Part shown: piece by piece, positions 46,069 through 57,601 of the stretch
Layout: each line of letters starts with the position of its first letter
Position numbering within the stretch: the first letter of the stretch is position 1
DNA from: Golubevia sp. BC0850
Taxonomy: Eukaryota > Basidiomycota > Exobasidiomycetes > Golubeviales > Golubeviaceae
Assembly (NCBI GenBank): GCA_012976225.1
Contig: JAAVVG010000021.1
Span: forward strand, 372,001-436,000
DNA length: 64,000 nucleotides
Direction: 5' to 3'
The notes under the pieces: generated by a model
Database searches by the model: none
Told to the model about the DNA's origin: nothing
The model's input: the letters and a program-made list of their open reading frames with translations, nothing else
Made by a program: the position numbers and the translations under genes

Positions 46069-46923
46069 TTCGAGTGAAGACTTGTCTTCTCTCGTTGGTG
46101 CTTCGTCTGGTTAGTGGGATGGACATTACAATCGTAGAGGCTTTTAAAGTGGAATAGAGAATAACAGCAGATAAGTGGGAACCAAGATCAAATCGCCGGG
46201 AAAGGAAAAACCTTCATTCAAGAAGTTCTTGGATCAAGATTCATGACGAATTAAACAGAATGCCCTTCAGAAAAAGTTCCGGAAAGAAAAAGAATCTCTG
46301 CTCAAACGCTCAGAACAAGTACCCTCCATCTCTCTTCCTTCTCTTCCGCACCGAATTCCTCTGCCCCTTCAAAACTTCAAATTTTGCAAGTCGAATCTGA
46401 AAAAAAAGCTCAAGTTCCCCTATCTCCTTTTGAAATTCAACTCCAAACCTTCAATGAATAAATGTAAACCACCCCTGTCACTCTTCTTCTTTTCTTTTAC
46501 TTCTCCTCAACTTCAACTTCTTCTCTTCAAGTCTCAATACCAAAATGACGTTCCCCTCTCTTTTCTCCCACAAATTGTTAAGTCGCGTTTCTATATTAGT
46601 CTTCGAAATTGCTTTTGTTTACCTTTGAACGTTTGGAGTGGAAGAGCTGGAGTCGAAGAGAACGAAGAGCCAAATCAAGGCTGCGGAAGGGCAGAGCAAT
46701 CGAACCAATGAAGAGCTGGGAAGGCTTCAATTTCGAGAAATAATGGCGTACGGAAATGGCTATGGTAAGGCAAAGTCTAGCTTGTAGAAGAAGAAGAAGA
46801 AGGAGGCTTTGAAAGGGGCACAACAGATTCGAGAAGGTCACGGAGCCAAAAATGAAGAGAACGTATACTATCCGATCTGAACTACTTCAAAAAATGAATG
46901 GAAAGCAAACAGAGCGCGAAGAA
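46069..46923. other. convergent 3' flanks, no gene seen
   Basis: 855 bases between two stops. AAG repeat at about 46786-46800 and pyrimidine-rich runs. Open frames on both strands lack domain-like sequence. Confidence 0.45.
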
Positions 46924-48329
46924 TCAAAACATCCCTCTTCCTCTACCTCTACCCCTCGATGCACTGAAATGTGGCCTGCTCTCTTGAATTTCAAGACATT
47001 TATGAGCCAACCGTAATGCTGAAGTTCCGATTCGGGTGCCTGTTCCAGGGTGTGTTTGAAGCTCAACTTCAGCCATTCGTCTCAAGAGGCAGTACGCACT
47101 CCTCTCAACTCACCTGCGATGAAGCCAGAGGCGTGGACAAAGCTGACATCTTTGATCCCGGTGATCGATTCCAGCTCTTTATCTCGAAATCCTCTCCATT
47201 CTTCAGGGAACTGGTACGTTGGGAAGAAGTGGCCTCCTTTCGCGGTTCCAGCCAGCATTCTGTGCACCTTCCACGAATCTTCACCCGAGTCACGAAGCAC
47301 AGCGAAACGAGGGTATTCGTGGGGAGAGGCTGTGCTACAAAAACCAGAGACGAAGTGCTAAAGAAGTGATTTGCGCTTAGATAAAGGACGTAGAAGACTT
47401 GGACGACTGCGAGACTCACTCTCCAGTCACCAACGAATTTCTCAAATACCAGCAGTTTTCCGGAAGGATCGCTCCCCCCCCCTGGGATCCTCTTCCCGTT
47501 TTTGAAAGCCTTAGACACCTCCTTAGCAGGAAGCCAGCAGCTGTAGAGGAACTCCAGCTGCTCGAACGGTTCTCCTGACGACGAGATGAAGATGGGAATT
47601 GGTGGAACGTTTCACCAAAGCTTTTACGAAGTTGACCACTCACCTCCCACCAGTTGGCTTGCAGCTTCGAATCTCTCACTTCTCCCAGTGTCGTCAACTT
47701 CTTGGTTCCAGCGAGGGTTCAAACGGCCCACTCTGTAAGTGATGCTTCTCTCAGACCTGTAGAGCTTCTTTTCTTGCCGTTCAAAAATGCCGTTGTCTAG
47801 TCCGTCGATTGCTTGGATGTAATCATCGTACAGCTGCACCCAGAGGAGCTCGACAGTCTCTGAGTTCAAGCTAAGATGAAGCTCCCGGGCAACGATCTCC
47901 TTCCCAAAGTGCCTGCGGAGAAAAGGGAGTCCTTATCGACGTCCACTCTTTGTAAAACCAGGTAAGACTCTTAACTCACTTCCAGACGAGTCCATCGCTG
48001 CTCAACTTGATGAAGTGATCTTCATCGAAGGTCTCATTAAAGTCTCTCTGATGATGATCGAATCGAAGAAGATCTGGATCGTAAACGCCCTCAACATCAA
48101 CAACTACTACTGCTTTGTCAAGCAAAGCCTGATCTCGAGTCCTAGTGAGCTATGTAGACAGGGGGTAGGGGTAAGGTGAGCTAAGCTCCAAGGACCCAAG
48201 CCGAGTTCGAAGAGATCCCGATGACTCACTAAGATCAACGAATTGAGGCAATCGCCTCAAGAGATAGACTGCAAGAGCTTCGTCAGTGTGGAAGACTCCG
48301 CAATGTGTGACGATACCCACCTCGCTCAT
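46924..48329 (-). CDS. MYG1: MYG1-family exonuclease/hydrolase
   Basis: DHH-type nuclease that in animals processes RNA in nucleus and mitochondria. Six exons (48329-48230, 48133-47980, 47912-47644, 47574-47431, 47329-47114, 47039-46924) close in phase to 332 residues. Family marks: THCGVFHTDEALAVYLLRR, VVVVDVEGVYDPDLLRFDHH with QRDFNETF, HFGKEIVAREL, AIDGLDNGIFE, RVGRLNPRWNQ, EEWRGFRDKELESITGI and FVHASGFIAG. Two junctions are odd. The first join skips codons that would spell the conserved TRTRD just before the acceptor, and exon 4 uses a GTGACT donor although a stronger GTGAGT lies 11 bases further. These choices are forced by phase. No mitochondrial leader is evident. Confidence 0.88.
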
Positions 48330-48838
48330 GGAGAGAATCTCCAATGCGAGAGGGAGTGATCAGTGATGGACAGCGCTGGCTGGACTCCTCAAGGCGGGAT
48401 CTGCCTCTCCTACTAGATGCTTTAATGCCAGCTCCAATGAGATGACAAATCCGCTTCTGGCCAATATGTCAATTGATTGAGTTGTAGTTCAGAAGAAAGA
48501 GAGAGAGAGACCCGAGACCCCTTAAGGCCTTGAGGCGTTTGACGCCAACAGCTTCAAAGAGTAAGCTAGTCGATCTTTTGAGGTTGACCAATTCATAAGA
48601 ACCAAAGCATTGATAGAACAAAGTAGTGAACTCCAACTTTCTACAAATCATCTTCACACAAGTTCAAAAAAAGAGGACCAGTTTCTGCAGAGGAATCCTC
48701 TACCATCTCTCTCTCTGCCTCCTCTCCCCTCTCTCTCCCTTTAGCTCCTCTCCTCCTTCTACGCCCACTACTCCCCCAACTTCTTCTTACTCTCTCCTCT
48801 TTCCTCAACCTGAGTCTTCACTTCAACTTCAATAATCG
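48330..48838. promoter_or_regulatory. shared promoter, MYG1 / phosphatase
   Basis: Divergent starts 509 bases apart. A strongly pyrimidine-rich run (CTCTCTCTGCC..., about 48700-48800) precedes the phosphatase start. No gene. Confidence 0.5.
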
Positions 48839-51800
48839 ATGACCTCATCTTCATCTTCATCCTCATCCTCCGCTCATCCTTCAACCCAGGGCTCCTCCAA
48901 ACCGCCGCCCTCATCCTCTTCATTACCATTCTCACCCAGAGAAAGATTTCCATCCGATTTTAATTCAACTCAAGCCACGACTCCAGCAACTCCTCAACCT
49001 CCAATCTCATTAACTCATTCTTTCTCAAACCTCAATTCGACAACTCAATCCTTTCAGTCTCCTTCAAATCTTACCACTCTAGCTGATGGCAACTCTAATC
49101 CTACCAACCCAATCAGACCAAAGACTCTAAATCGAATTCAGTCAAAAGGTTTAAGCTTAAACATTCCTTCAGATGGAAATGCTTTTGGTGGTTTGAATAA
49201 TAATACATCAGAGCAGGATAGGATTCAAGACTTGAACGCCCAACCTTCAACTCCATCTCTAAGCAATCATCCTCCTAACAACCTCAATTTACTCTCTATT
49301 CAAAGCTCAACTAATCCTCTAGATGCATCACCAAAGAGACCTCGAAAGAGACCTGCTATGTTGGCACTCAAACCGATAGCTACGGGCTCGGGTTTAGAGG
49401 GATCCCTTTCTAACTCGAATGAGGTCTCAAAATCTGTTCCAAACAGTCCCAGCATGATGTTGAGTGAAGGAAATGTAGCTGGTGGGAAAGGTATTGGAAG
49501 TGGAGTCGGAATTGGAACGTCAAACCTTAGTAGGAATTCACATTATCAAGAGAGTAAAGATCTCAGAGATACTTTGAGAGGTACTCCTCGAAGGAGACCT
49601 TCCATGCCTTTTGGTAACAAAGGGTGAGTCTCAATCTTTGAATTTGCTGCCAGTAGGTTGCATCATAGGGAGGAAAAGATGATGAGGAGGGGTCTGAGGC
49701 TCTGAGAGGACAGCCTTCTAGTGAGGACAGGATCCGCCTCTTCCATGAGCAAATTTGAACGGGAGCCACTTGGCTGTCAAATTTTTAGAGTCAGTTCTCA
49801 ATCCAAAGTCAAAAGGCCGAGAGACTGACTCTGAAACTCTATCTCGACTCAATCTCTCCTTTTTCGCAGTGTCCCTCCTTCAATAGATCCTACTACACCT
49901 TCCACTTCCAACACCGTTTCAACCACTTCTGAATCTTCGACTCCGGGTTTGAATTCGGCATCTCTTCCGTCAGCCCTAAGGAATCGACCAGAAGCTTTCA
50001 GAGATCCTTCAGAACACATCTTGTCTGGACCAGGTTCAACTCTTCAACATGCAAGATCCGTCTACGCTGCAGGGCCAGTCGAGATTCTACCTGGAGTCTG
50101 GTTAGGAGATGAGCACAATGCTAGAGATTCTGAAGTGTTGTCAGATCTCAACATCACGACGATCTTGAACGTTGCTAAGGAAACTACTCTACCTTTCCAG
50201 GCTGAAGGGGCGAGTTCAGGAATGAAAGTTAGGAGAAGAAACGATGGAACTGGAAGTACTTACCTTGGAATGTCAAGGCATAATTCTAGGGAGGGAAAGC
50301 CATCGAATTCAGGAGTCAAATCGATTGGAGTAGGAGGGATCCCTAATTCTTCTTCTTCAAGAACCATCACCGCTTCAACCTCAAACTCGAACCGCAAGGT
50401 GGAAGATGATGTCAACGTATTCTCTCCCTCTGAAGACGATTTCTTCACTCCTCCAACTACTGCAAATCCATTCTCCGCCAATTCTCATGCCTTCGGTCCC
50501 CCTTCAAACTCTCCCTATCAATCTTTCTCTTCAACCGCAAATCCTCCTACTCCTTCAAGAGGTTATTCAACCCCAGCTGATCTCATCAATGGGAATACAG
50601 TAGAATTTTCAATCCTTGAACTCGAACAAGACCCAGATTCACCGCCTCATTATCTAAGAAATACTTCCTCGACTCCGAACCTTCAGACTGCCTATCACAC
50701 TCCTTCAAGCTCTAATCCAGATCTTCATACTCCTAGAGAAAACTCAAATTCTACCTCTTCGACTATGGCGAGAGCTCAAGAAAGCAGTCTAACTCAATCA
50801 ATGCTGAGAGAGAACAATGGAGATGGTTCTTCACCAGAGGAATCAGCCTTGAATAGAAACAGAAGAAACTCGGATTCAACTGATTTCTCTTCAACTGAAA
50901 CTTTTGATACTATCGAAACTGAAACCTCTGCTACTAGTACTACTCGATCCTCTCTTAATGAGAGTCGTGGTTCATCTCCTTCTGCAAGCCATAAAGATCT
51001 TAAAGCCTTCGAGAATCCAATATTAGACACCAATGAGTCCCAAACTCTCATCCTCCCAAGGCTGGCTTCACTCTCCGATTCTTTGAACAGGACTCCGATA
51101 GCAGAGGTTGGAAAGGGCGCTGGGTATCGATCGTTGAAAGGGGATTCTATTTCTGGTATCAAGTCTCAAACTCCCTCCAACTCGATGGAACAATTCGAAT
51201 CAAAGGTCGTTCTCCCTTCAAATGCAATTGCTTTGACTGTCCCACCTTCACCACTTCAAGGAAGAGTCTCTACGATTCGTTACATCAAACTTCCTTGGAC
51301 TCATGATGAAGTCAGTCTAGCTAGTTCAAATGGAGGAGGTTTCCAACTTGGATGTGAGATCATATCTGAAGCTATTGGTCTCGTCGATGGATCTGATCTT
51401 CAAGATGAAGGAGAGGATGGAGAGGAAGAGGTTCCTCCAACTCCTTCAGCATCGACTTCGAGACAACGCCGGGAGCAGTTGACAGTTGATGGAGCAGCAG
51501 TCTCATCTCTAAGGACGAATCCAAGCAAAGGCAGTATTCTGGTTCACTGTCAATGTGGAGTCTCTAGATCTGCCACTCTCGTCATCGCTTTCGTAATGCA
51601 AGCTGCTGCTCTAGGGTATGGCTTCAAAACAACCGAGGATTTGACTGGTATGCATGATTGCTACAGCTTTGTCAAAGAGTGAGTGACAGTAACGTCTCAA
51701 CTTCAAATAGCATTCATTCAGTCTTGTAGCTTCAAGTTCTGACACACCCCTACACCTTTTTTTCCCCTTTCCGCTCGTCTTTCTCTTCGATTTATCAGCA

Positions 51801-52972
51801 AATCCTCAAGCATCTCTCCGAACTGCAGTCTCATCTATCAATTGGTAGAATGGGAAAGACATCTCTCTGCCGAAGCCAATCGACTAAGAGCTCTACTGGG
51901 AGTCCAAGACTCTTCTCATCAAGATTCTTCCTCTTCGAACGATTCCTCAAATACCAACTCTCAGCTAGGCGCTGGCGCTCCCAAACCAGGATGGGCTGGA
52001 GAGGCTATGGATGAAGAGGAATGGACCAGGATGAGAAGAGAGGAGGAGATGAAAGATGCTGAAGAGCAGGAGAGAGAAAAGAAAGAAAGGCTGGAAGAAG
52101 CTAAGAGGCAGATGGCTGGAAAGAAGAAGAAAGAAGAGGAATTGTTGGCCAGCGAGGGACTAGGAGGTGTTGGTGCTGGACTCGGGGCCAGGAGGAAGAA
52201 GAAGATACCGTCTCTGCTTCTGGGGAGTCAAAGCAGTTCCTCTCAATCAGCAAATTCTGGGGGTAGTGGATCTAAACTTGGATCGGCCGCTCTCAAATCA
52301 GCCAGACCCAAACTCGGTTTATCAGCTGCTTCTCTGGCTAAGCCTCTCAAGAACTTAACTCTGGAATCAGCCTCTGAATCTGAAGAAACCGAACCCGAAG
52401 CTTCAGAATTGGAGATCTCCAGAAGGAAGGATGAAGAGGAAAGCAAGAGAACGACGGCAGCGAACAGAGATCAAGCCAGAGCTCAACTAGAATTTGGTTC
52501 TCCTTCCAAACCAAAGACTCTCACCACGAGGGCCAGAAATCTCTCACAACAAGTTAGACCGGTCTCTACTTCTTCAGTTCTTTTTTCAACTCCTGGACGT
52601 GGAGAGGGGGTTGGCGAGAGGAACAGCAGCAGTGGAGTCTCGGGCACTCTCTCTGGACCATCAACTAGTCATTCGCTTTCTTCCATTCCATCTCCAAGTG
52701 CAACTACTTCAGTTGGTATTGCCACTTCCAGCTCAACCTCTTCGGTTATCTCCACTCCTAACTCGAGACGTTCTAGCGTTCAAATGAGTCCGTCCTCCTC
52801 TTTCGGAGCTAAGCGACTTTCTGCTCAAGAACGGAGAAATCAGCATAGACGCACCTTTTCTAGCGACTGGCCTACTATCCAAAAGGGTACTTTACAATCT
52901 CTCGGAATCTTGGCCTCTAATTCTTCGTCGTCGTCGTCATCGCAATCCAACGCTGCTGCTCCGGTCGAATGA
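48839..52972 (+). CDS. large dual-specificity phosphatase, split catalytic domain
   Basis: Three exons (48839-49623, 49870-51678, 51799-52972) in phase, 1255 residues. After about 325 Ser/Pro/Asn-rich residues the catalytic fold starts with EILPGVWLGDEHNARDSEVL and TTILNVAKE. It is then interrupted by roughly 360 disordered residues and resumes with IRYIKLPWTHDE (probable general-acid Asp in WTHDE). A second acidic insert precedes the signature VHCQCGVSRSAT, catalytic Cys near 822 and Arg six residues on. The exon 3 part ends the fold with SPNCSLIYQLVEWE, then a long Glu/Lys helix and Ser-rich tail. The type is that of fungal MSG5/CPP1 MAP-kinase phosphatases. Substrate is inferred, not shown. 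Confidence 0.88.
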
Positions 52973-53718
52973 ATCCCTTCTCCAGGCTTACTTCCAGTTC
53001 CCTTCAAATGCTACTTCTCAAGTTAATGGGCATCCAGTTCTTTGTATATTGCTTCACTTTCTGTCCACTAATTTATATTTTCTCTATGTAAGCATTCTAG
53101 ATATTTTCTCAGTGTTTCCTCTCCTACCTCCATCTCTTCTCAAATCAGAGCGACCTTCATTTTACTTTTCTCGCCACCTAATCTTCATCCACCATTTGCT
53201 CGCTCTTTCTTCACTCCCTTTGTATTACATCAAGTCCATGCACTCATCTTTTCAGTTAAGCAGCTGTAGTCAACCAGTCGACAGGTGTGACGGAGAAGTC
53301 CAATATTAATTTCTTCCTGGTGTAAAAGTCTGGCGACAGAATCACTCTCATGATTTCAGCACGGTAAGTTAGATGGAGTTAATCAAAGGGATCGATCTAA
53401 GACACAGATTATGTTTAGAGAGTGTAAGTGACAACAGATGGGTAGGAGAGATACCTCGGCAATAGCCTACTGCTGGAAGACCTTTAATTGAACAGCTCTT
53501 CCATCTCTCTTGAGAGCTTGGTCTTTCAAGGTACCCCACGCTTCTTCCATGGCATCAACGAGCTCCTTTGTGGTCCTTTAATACTGCTGATCTTAGTATG
53601 CACTCATCTTTTCAGTGAGTGTGTGATGATTTGGGAGAAGTGGTGATTTTGAATGAGAATACAGGTACAAAACAAAACGAGAAACCTAGCTACCACCGAG
53701 TTGGCCAAATTCACTGTA
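52973..53718. other. convergent 3' flanks with a direct repeat
   Basis: 745 bases between two stops. Contains a 19-base direct repeat (separate entry). I looked for a tRNA or short RNA gene between the repeats and saw no cloverleaf. No open frame of note. Confidence 0.45.
53238..53616. repeat. 19-base direct repeat, 360 bases apart
   Basis: ATGCACTCATCTTTTCAGT at 53238-53256 and again at 53598-53616, exact. The flanking bases are not alike, so it is not a terminal repeat of an obvious element. Confidence 0.75.
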
Positions 53719-56066
53719 TCATACGCCAACTCTACTCGTAACCCAATCAACCGTTCTTCTAACCAAAACTCCCAATCCCGAAAATGACTGTTCCGCTCTA
53801 GATTTCCTTTGATGGTTTGAGTCTTTCGAAGAGCTATTGACAGAATCTCTCGATCCCTCTCCCCCAGTTGAAGAGGCAGTAAACCCTGCTTTCATTCCAT
53901 CGTCAGCACTCAGCTTTGCATCCGATGAGACCTCCTGACCCCAGAAGTTGAAGATCCGATTCCTCGAACTGCCTCTACCACTTCTATCAGTCGTTCCAAT
54001 CGCTTGACCTCTGTTGAGTCTAGCTCTGAGATCATCCGAGACAGAATCGATTAGAAAAGGTATCGATTTAGCCAGCGTTTCTTCCAACTCTCTTTCTTTG
54101 GATAGATAACCACGTCGCGTATGGTAAGGGGCTATGCCTGAAAGTAGGGTGAAAGAAGTAGACGAGATTAAGTGGTGAATTGAGAACAACAAATGCTGCA
54201 CAAATCGCAACTTACGCACCATTGTATTTCCTGAGCTTCGAATTTAGTCCGTCAACCTCTAGCGAATGGAAGCTGGATTGCTGAGCGATCCACTCAGGAT
54301 CACGATAAGAGGTGACTAAGTTGATTAGATTCTGCTCTCCAGCCGTTCTCGCAGCTGGGATTTCTCGGACCAATTTGGCTTCTGCTCCAGGAGAAATCGG
54401 TGAAATCAAGCCTGACTCGTTGTCTTCAGAGTCTGGGTCTTGATCGGATTCTAAAGGTAGATTTGGACCACTAGACGCAGGAGGAGGTAAAGGTTCTAGA
54501 TTATGCAAAGGACTTGAGCAAATCATTCGAGTTGCTCTTCTGACCCAAGATTCTTGAAGTCTGGATCTGAATCCGGTCAAGTCTCTTTCTAATTCGATGT
54601 TTAATTCTACCCAAGGTGGAGCAGCTCCTTGTCTTTTGACCATTCTATTCATGAAGAACTAAAAAACAAAGAATGGAGAGGGTGAAGAAGATGAGCATCA
54701 GTGCGAAATTAATAGAGAGGACGAACACGCAGACTCACCTCTTCTCGTTTCAAATAAGGATTAGATTCATTGATGTCTCTCTTCAAAGGTTTCCCTCTTA
54801 ATTTATTCTCTTTAAAAAACCCAGCTTCTTGAGCTTCTCTGATCCTCTCATCAACGATTGAACCCCATCGTTGTGGACCACCCATCAGCAGTCCGCTTCC
54901 CCTTCCTCTACTAATAGTCGTTTGATGTTCCTTACCATCTTGAGATTCATCCACTAGGTCTTTGAGTCTACTTCCTCCACCACTAGCAACCTTCTTATAA
55001 TCAAATACTCCTTCCCTCGCTCTCTCCAGTTTACCAGCTTTCTCAAATCGTTTAATCCCTTCTCTGAGTTGTCTCATTGCTTTAGGATCGTCGACAGGTA
55101 GATTCGAAACCGAGATTCCAGCAGCTTTCAACCTTTGAGAGGGAGTTTGAGATGAACTTGGTGATCTAAAGGTTGAAGATGTAGAGGTTGATTCCAAGTA
55201 TTTTCCATAATGTATCGCTGCTTCACCGCTTGCATGAGAAGGTCGAATGTACTTCGCTGCCCATGGCTTGTTATTTGGTGTTCTCCCTAGCCTCGTACCA
55301 TCAGCGTTGGGAGTTGAAGAGAAAGGGAAGATAGATGAAAGGTAATCTTCTGAAGGATTAGGACCTGGCTTCGTAGGCTGTTGTATTGTCTTCAATTTAT
55401 CTCCTACTGGATCTGTTGAGGTACCGGAAGACCCTCGTATTCGAAGAGGTTTATGCTTGTCTATCAGCATTCGAAGGACTGTGTCTTGTACTCTCTCTAG
55501 TGAAGAGAGAAGGAGAGAGAGACAAGGAGAGATTGGAGTCAGAGCTCAGCTCCAGCTAAAGGATAACCTCGGCCTTCTCGAACAGCAAGAATGTCTGAAG
55601 CACTTGTAAATTCATCTCAGCAGTGTTACACTTCTTCCAGTGAGAATGTTGCATTTGCAACTTGCCACCTTTCTTCTGACTAAGATTGAGCATATCAATC
55701 AATTTGTTACTCACCTTCTCCAGTCCAAACTGGATCATTAGGATCTGGTCTAAAACCTCTTTTCCTCTGATTCTCTTTCTCTTCCTCTTCTTCCTTCAAA
55801 GCATCATCGAACAGCTTAGCTGATCCGGAGAGTCTTTGCTCCAAACCTCTTCTCAAAGATTCTATCGAATCCGGTTCTATCTGAGGTTGAACTTCTGTTT
55901 CCTGCCTCAAATTTGATTCATCAGAGTTGTTCTGGTCTATGTTTGAGGTCTCAACTGAAGATGAGTTGGACTGTTGATGATCGAATCGAATGAGGGATTG
56001 AGAAGGCCTATGGTGGAGTACTTGTAGATTAGACCTGACCTTCTTGGATAAAGATCTGCTCATCAT
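53719..56066 (-). CDS. DnaJC28-type protein (DUF1992)
   Basis: Four exons (56066-55715, 55496-54739, 54658-54220, 54137-53719) in phase, 655 residues. The conserved domain, named after DnaJ homologue subfamily C member 28, spans the exon 2/3 junction: WGSIVDERIREAQEAGFF, LRGKPLKRDINESNPYLKRE, FFMNRMVKRQGAAPPWVEL. It matches the family pattern (unfinished helix, GKPL, NPY, then hydrophobic-G-PPW-E). No J domain (HPD) is visible. The N-terminus is Arg/Ser-rich (SRSLSKKVRSNLQVLHHR) and could be a mitochondrial leader. The C-terminal exon has a short helix KERELEETLAKSIPFLID, then Ser/Arg-rich sequence. The family's exact role is unclear; vertebrate members are linked to the Golgi or mitochondria. 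Confidence 0.85.
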
Positions 56067-56527
56067 CTTGTGGGAATTGAAAGCTCAGAAATTCGAATAC
56101 TGAGCTGATTTAGTCGAACTGAAACTCATTCACTTGATAGTTGTTGGTTGGTTGATGTGGAGAGGTGATTGGTCAAGAAGAGAGGTTACTAACTACTACA
56201 GCGTCACTTCCAGAAAGTCTCGAATTTCCATAGGTGTGGCAACATTGGAAATATAAGTTTCGGAGCCCCTGATCAGAAAGAAAATTAGAAACCACAGCTT
56301 TCGCATCTTCAACAGAGGTATTCGATTGACAGGGGCTGTTCGCTCCAGACACAAACCCTTTGCTTTGATGTTCTCTCATTTCCCTTTCTTTGTCGCCGAA
56401 CGATCAACTCGCACTGCTTTACACTTCGAGCAATAAAGTTGAAAAGCGTCGGAAAAGTAGAGCGACCCTTTACCCTGGATCCTATTACAGATTGTTGGCT
56501 CTAATAATTCTCATTCCCTCGACCCCT
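56067..56527. promoter_or_regulatory. promoter of DUF1992 gene; possible small ORF
   Basis: 461 bases between two minus-strand genes. It includes a minus-strand frame from an ATG at 56379 of 68 codons (MREHQSKGFVSGANSPCQ..., with CQ, CC and YG) that ends at 56173. It has some protein-like character, but no domain, and could be a leader frame of the DUF1992 gene. Only low support as a gene. Confidence 0.35.
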
Positions 56528-57601
56528 TCACTTCTTCCTCTTCAACCTCTCTTCCTCCTGTTCTCGACTTTCAGCCTCTAATTGAGCCACGATTAATTCC
56601 ATCCATTCTTCTCTAGCTGATTTGCCTTCATCTTTCTCTACCTCCTCTTGCGATATTTCATTCGAAATCGCATCGTTCTCCTTCTTTCCTTTCAAAAGTT
56701 CCCAAATCGAAGTCTTCCCGCTATCCTGTGATTCCGAAACATCAATTACTTGTTTTTTCGTCATGTGAGAACCTGAGGATTGACTCTGATCTTCACCAGC
56801 ATTAGCTTTCAAAGCCAAAGAATCTAACCTTGAGAAGATTTCGCTTTTCGGTAAAGGTTTAGATAACTTCGTGTTCTTTAAATCTTGATCTTCATTTGGG
56901 ATTGTGGTTTTGTTTTTAGGAATCAGATCTCTCAGTTTGTCTGTAAGCTCTTCAAGCTGTTGTAGGATCAAAAGAGAGAACGAGAAAAGAAGAATCAGCC
57001 TCTTACTTAACCTCGAATCCATCGAGCATGGGATTGAACATGTCAAACTCACGTTTTTAGCTCCTAGACTTCGTTTGGCAACCTCCAAAGTAACCCAAGT
57101 AGTACTTGCAACCAAGAGAGTCGCGATTCCCAAAGCCTTCATCACATCTGAATATCCAGTCTGTTTCTCTCCTCCATCTTCTACTTCTCCCTGTTCGTTT
57201 TTCCTTTCCAAAGGTTTAGAACTCTTAGACCTCATCAAAACAGAAGGAGGAGGTGAATCATTCAAATCTTCAGCTCTAAAGTTCTTCTTCTGAAAAACAT
57301 TGGTCGAAGTTTCATCGACCTCTCCCTTCTTTAGAGCTTGTATTCCTCCTAGGTTAGAAGAGACCTTGAATCCGTTCTCAGTTGTTTCACCACCGACTTT
57401 CAACTCGGCGGCCTTCAACCATTTATCGGTTTTGGAATCTTTTAAACCTTTTCTTTTGGCTAGAAGTAAGGCTCCTGCAAGTCCACTGAAGAAAGCTATT
57501 GAAGAAACTGCTAGAAGAAAGTTCTTTGAATCTATTGATTGAGAGAACGGATTGGGTGGAGTTGAAGATGATTTGGAAGGAGGAGGAGAAAGCGATGTCA
57601 T
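56528..57601 (-). CDS. TMEM242-like mitochondrial membrane protein
   Basis: Two exons (57601-57053 and 56956-56528) in phase, 325 residues from the ATG at 57601. Two hydrophobic helices are present: LLAVSSIAFFSGLAGALLLA followed by KRKG (about 25-50), and VMKALGIATLLVASTTWVTL (about 155-175). The paired-helix layout, with a basic KRKG end after helix 1 and ALGIATL before helix 2, resembles TMEM242, an assembly factor for ATP synthase and complex I. The loop between helices is longer than in animals and Ser-rich. The C-terminal half is charged and coiled (LEELTDKLRDLI, EEWMELIVAQLEAESREQ). The name is tentative. Confidence 0.6.
   Translation of the reverse strand: MTSLSPPPSKSSSTPPNPFSQSIDSKNFLLAVSSIAFFSGLAGALLLAKRKGLKDSKTDKWLKAAELKVGGETTENGFKVSSNLGGIQALKKGEVDETSTNVFQKKNFRAEDLNDSPPPSVLMRSKSSKPLERKNEQGEVEDGGEKQTGYSDVMKALGIATLLVASTTWVTLEVAKRSLGAKNVSLTCSIPCSMDSRLSKRLILLFSFSLLILQQLEELTDKLRDLIPKNKTTIPNEDQDLKNTKLSKPLPKSEIFSRLDSLALKANAGEDQSQSSGSHMTKKQVIDVSESQDSGKTSIWELLKGKKENDAISNEISQEEVEKDEGKSAREEWMELIVAQLEAESREQEEERLKRKK

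Noticed and set aside
53257-53597. A mobile element or tRNA between the two 19-base repeats
   Set aside because: No inverted ends, no target-site duplication, no open frame and no cloverleaf could be seen.
56390-56581. Plus-strand frame with a hydrophobic end
   Set aside because: Opposite to the charged C-terminus of the TMEM242-like gene and starts at TTG; not coding.
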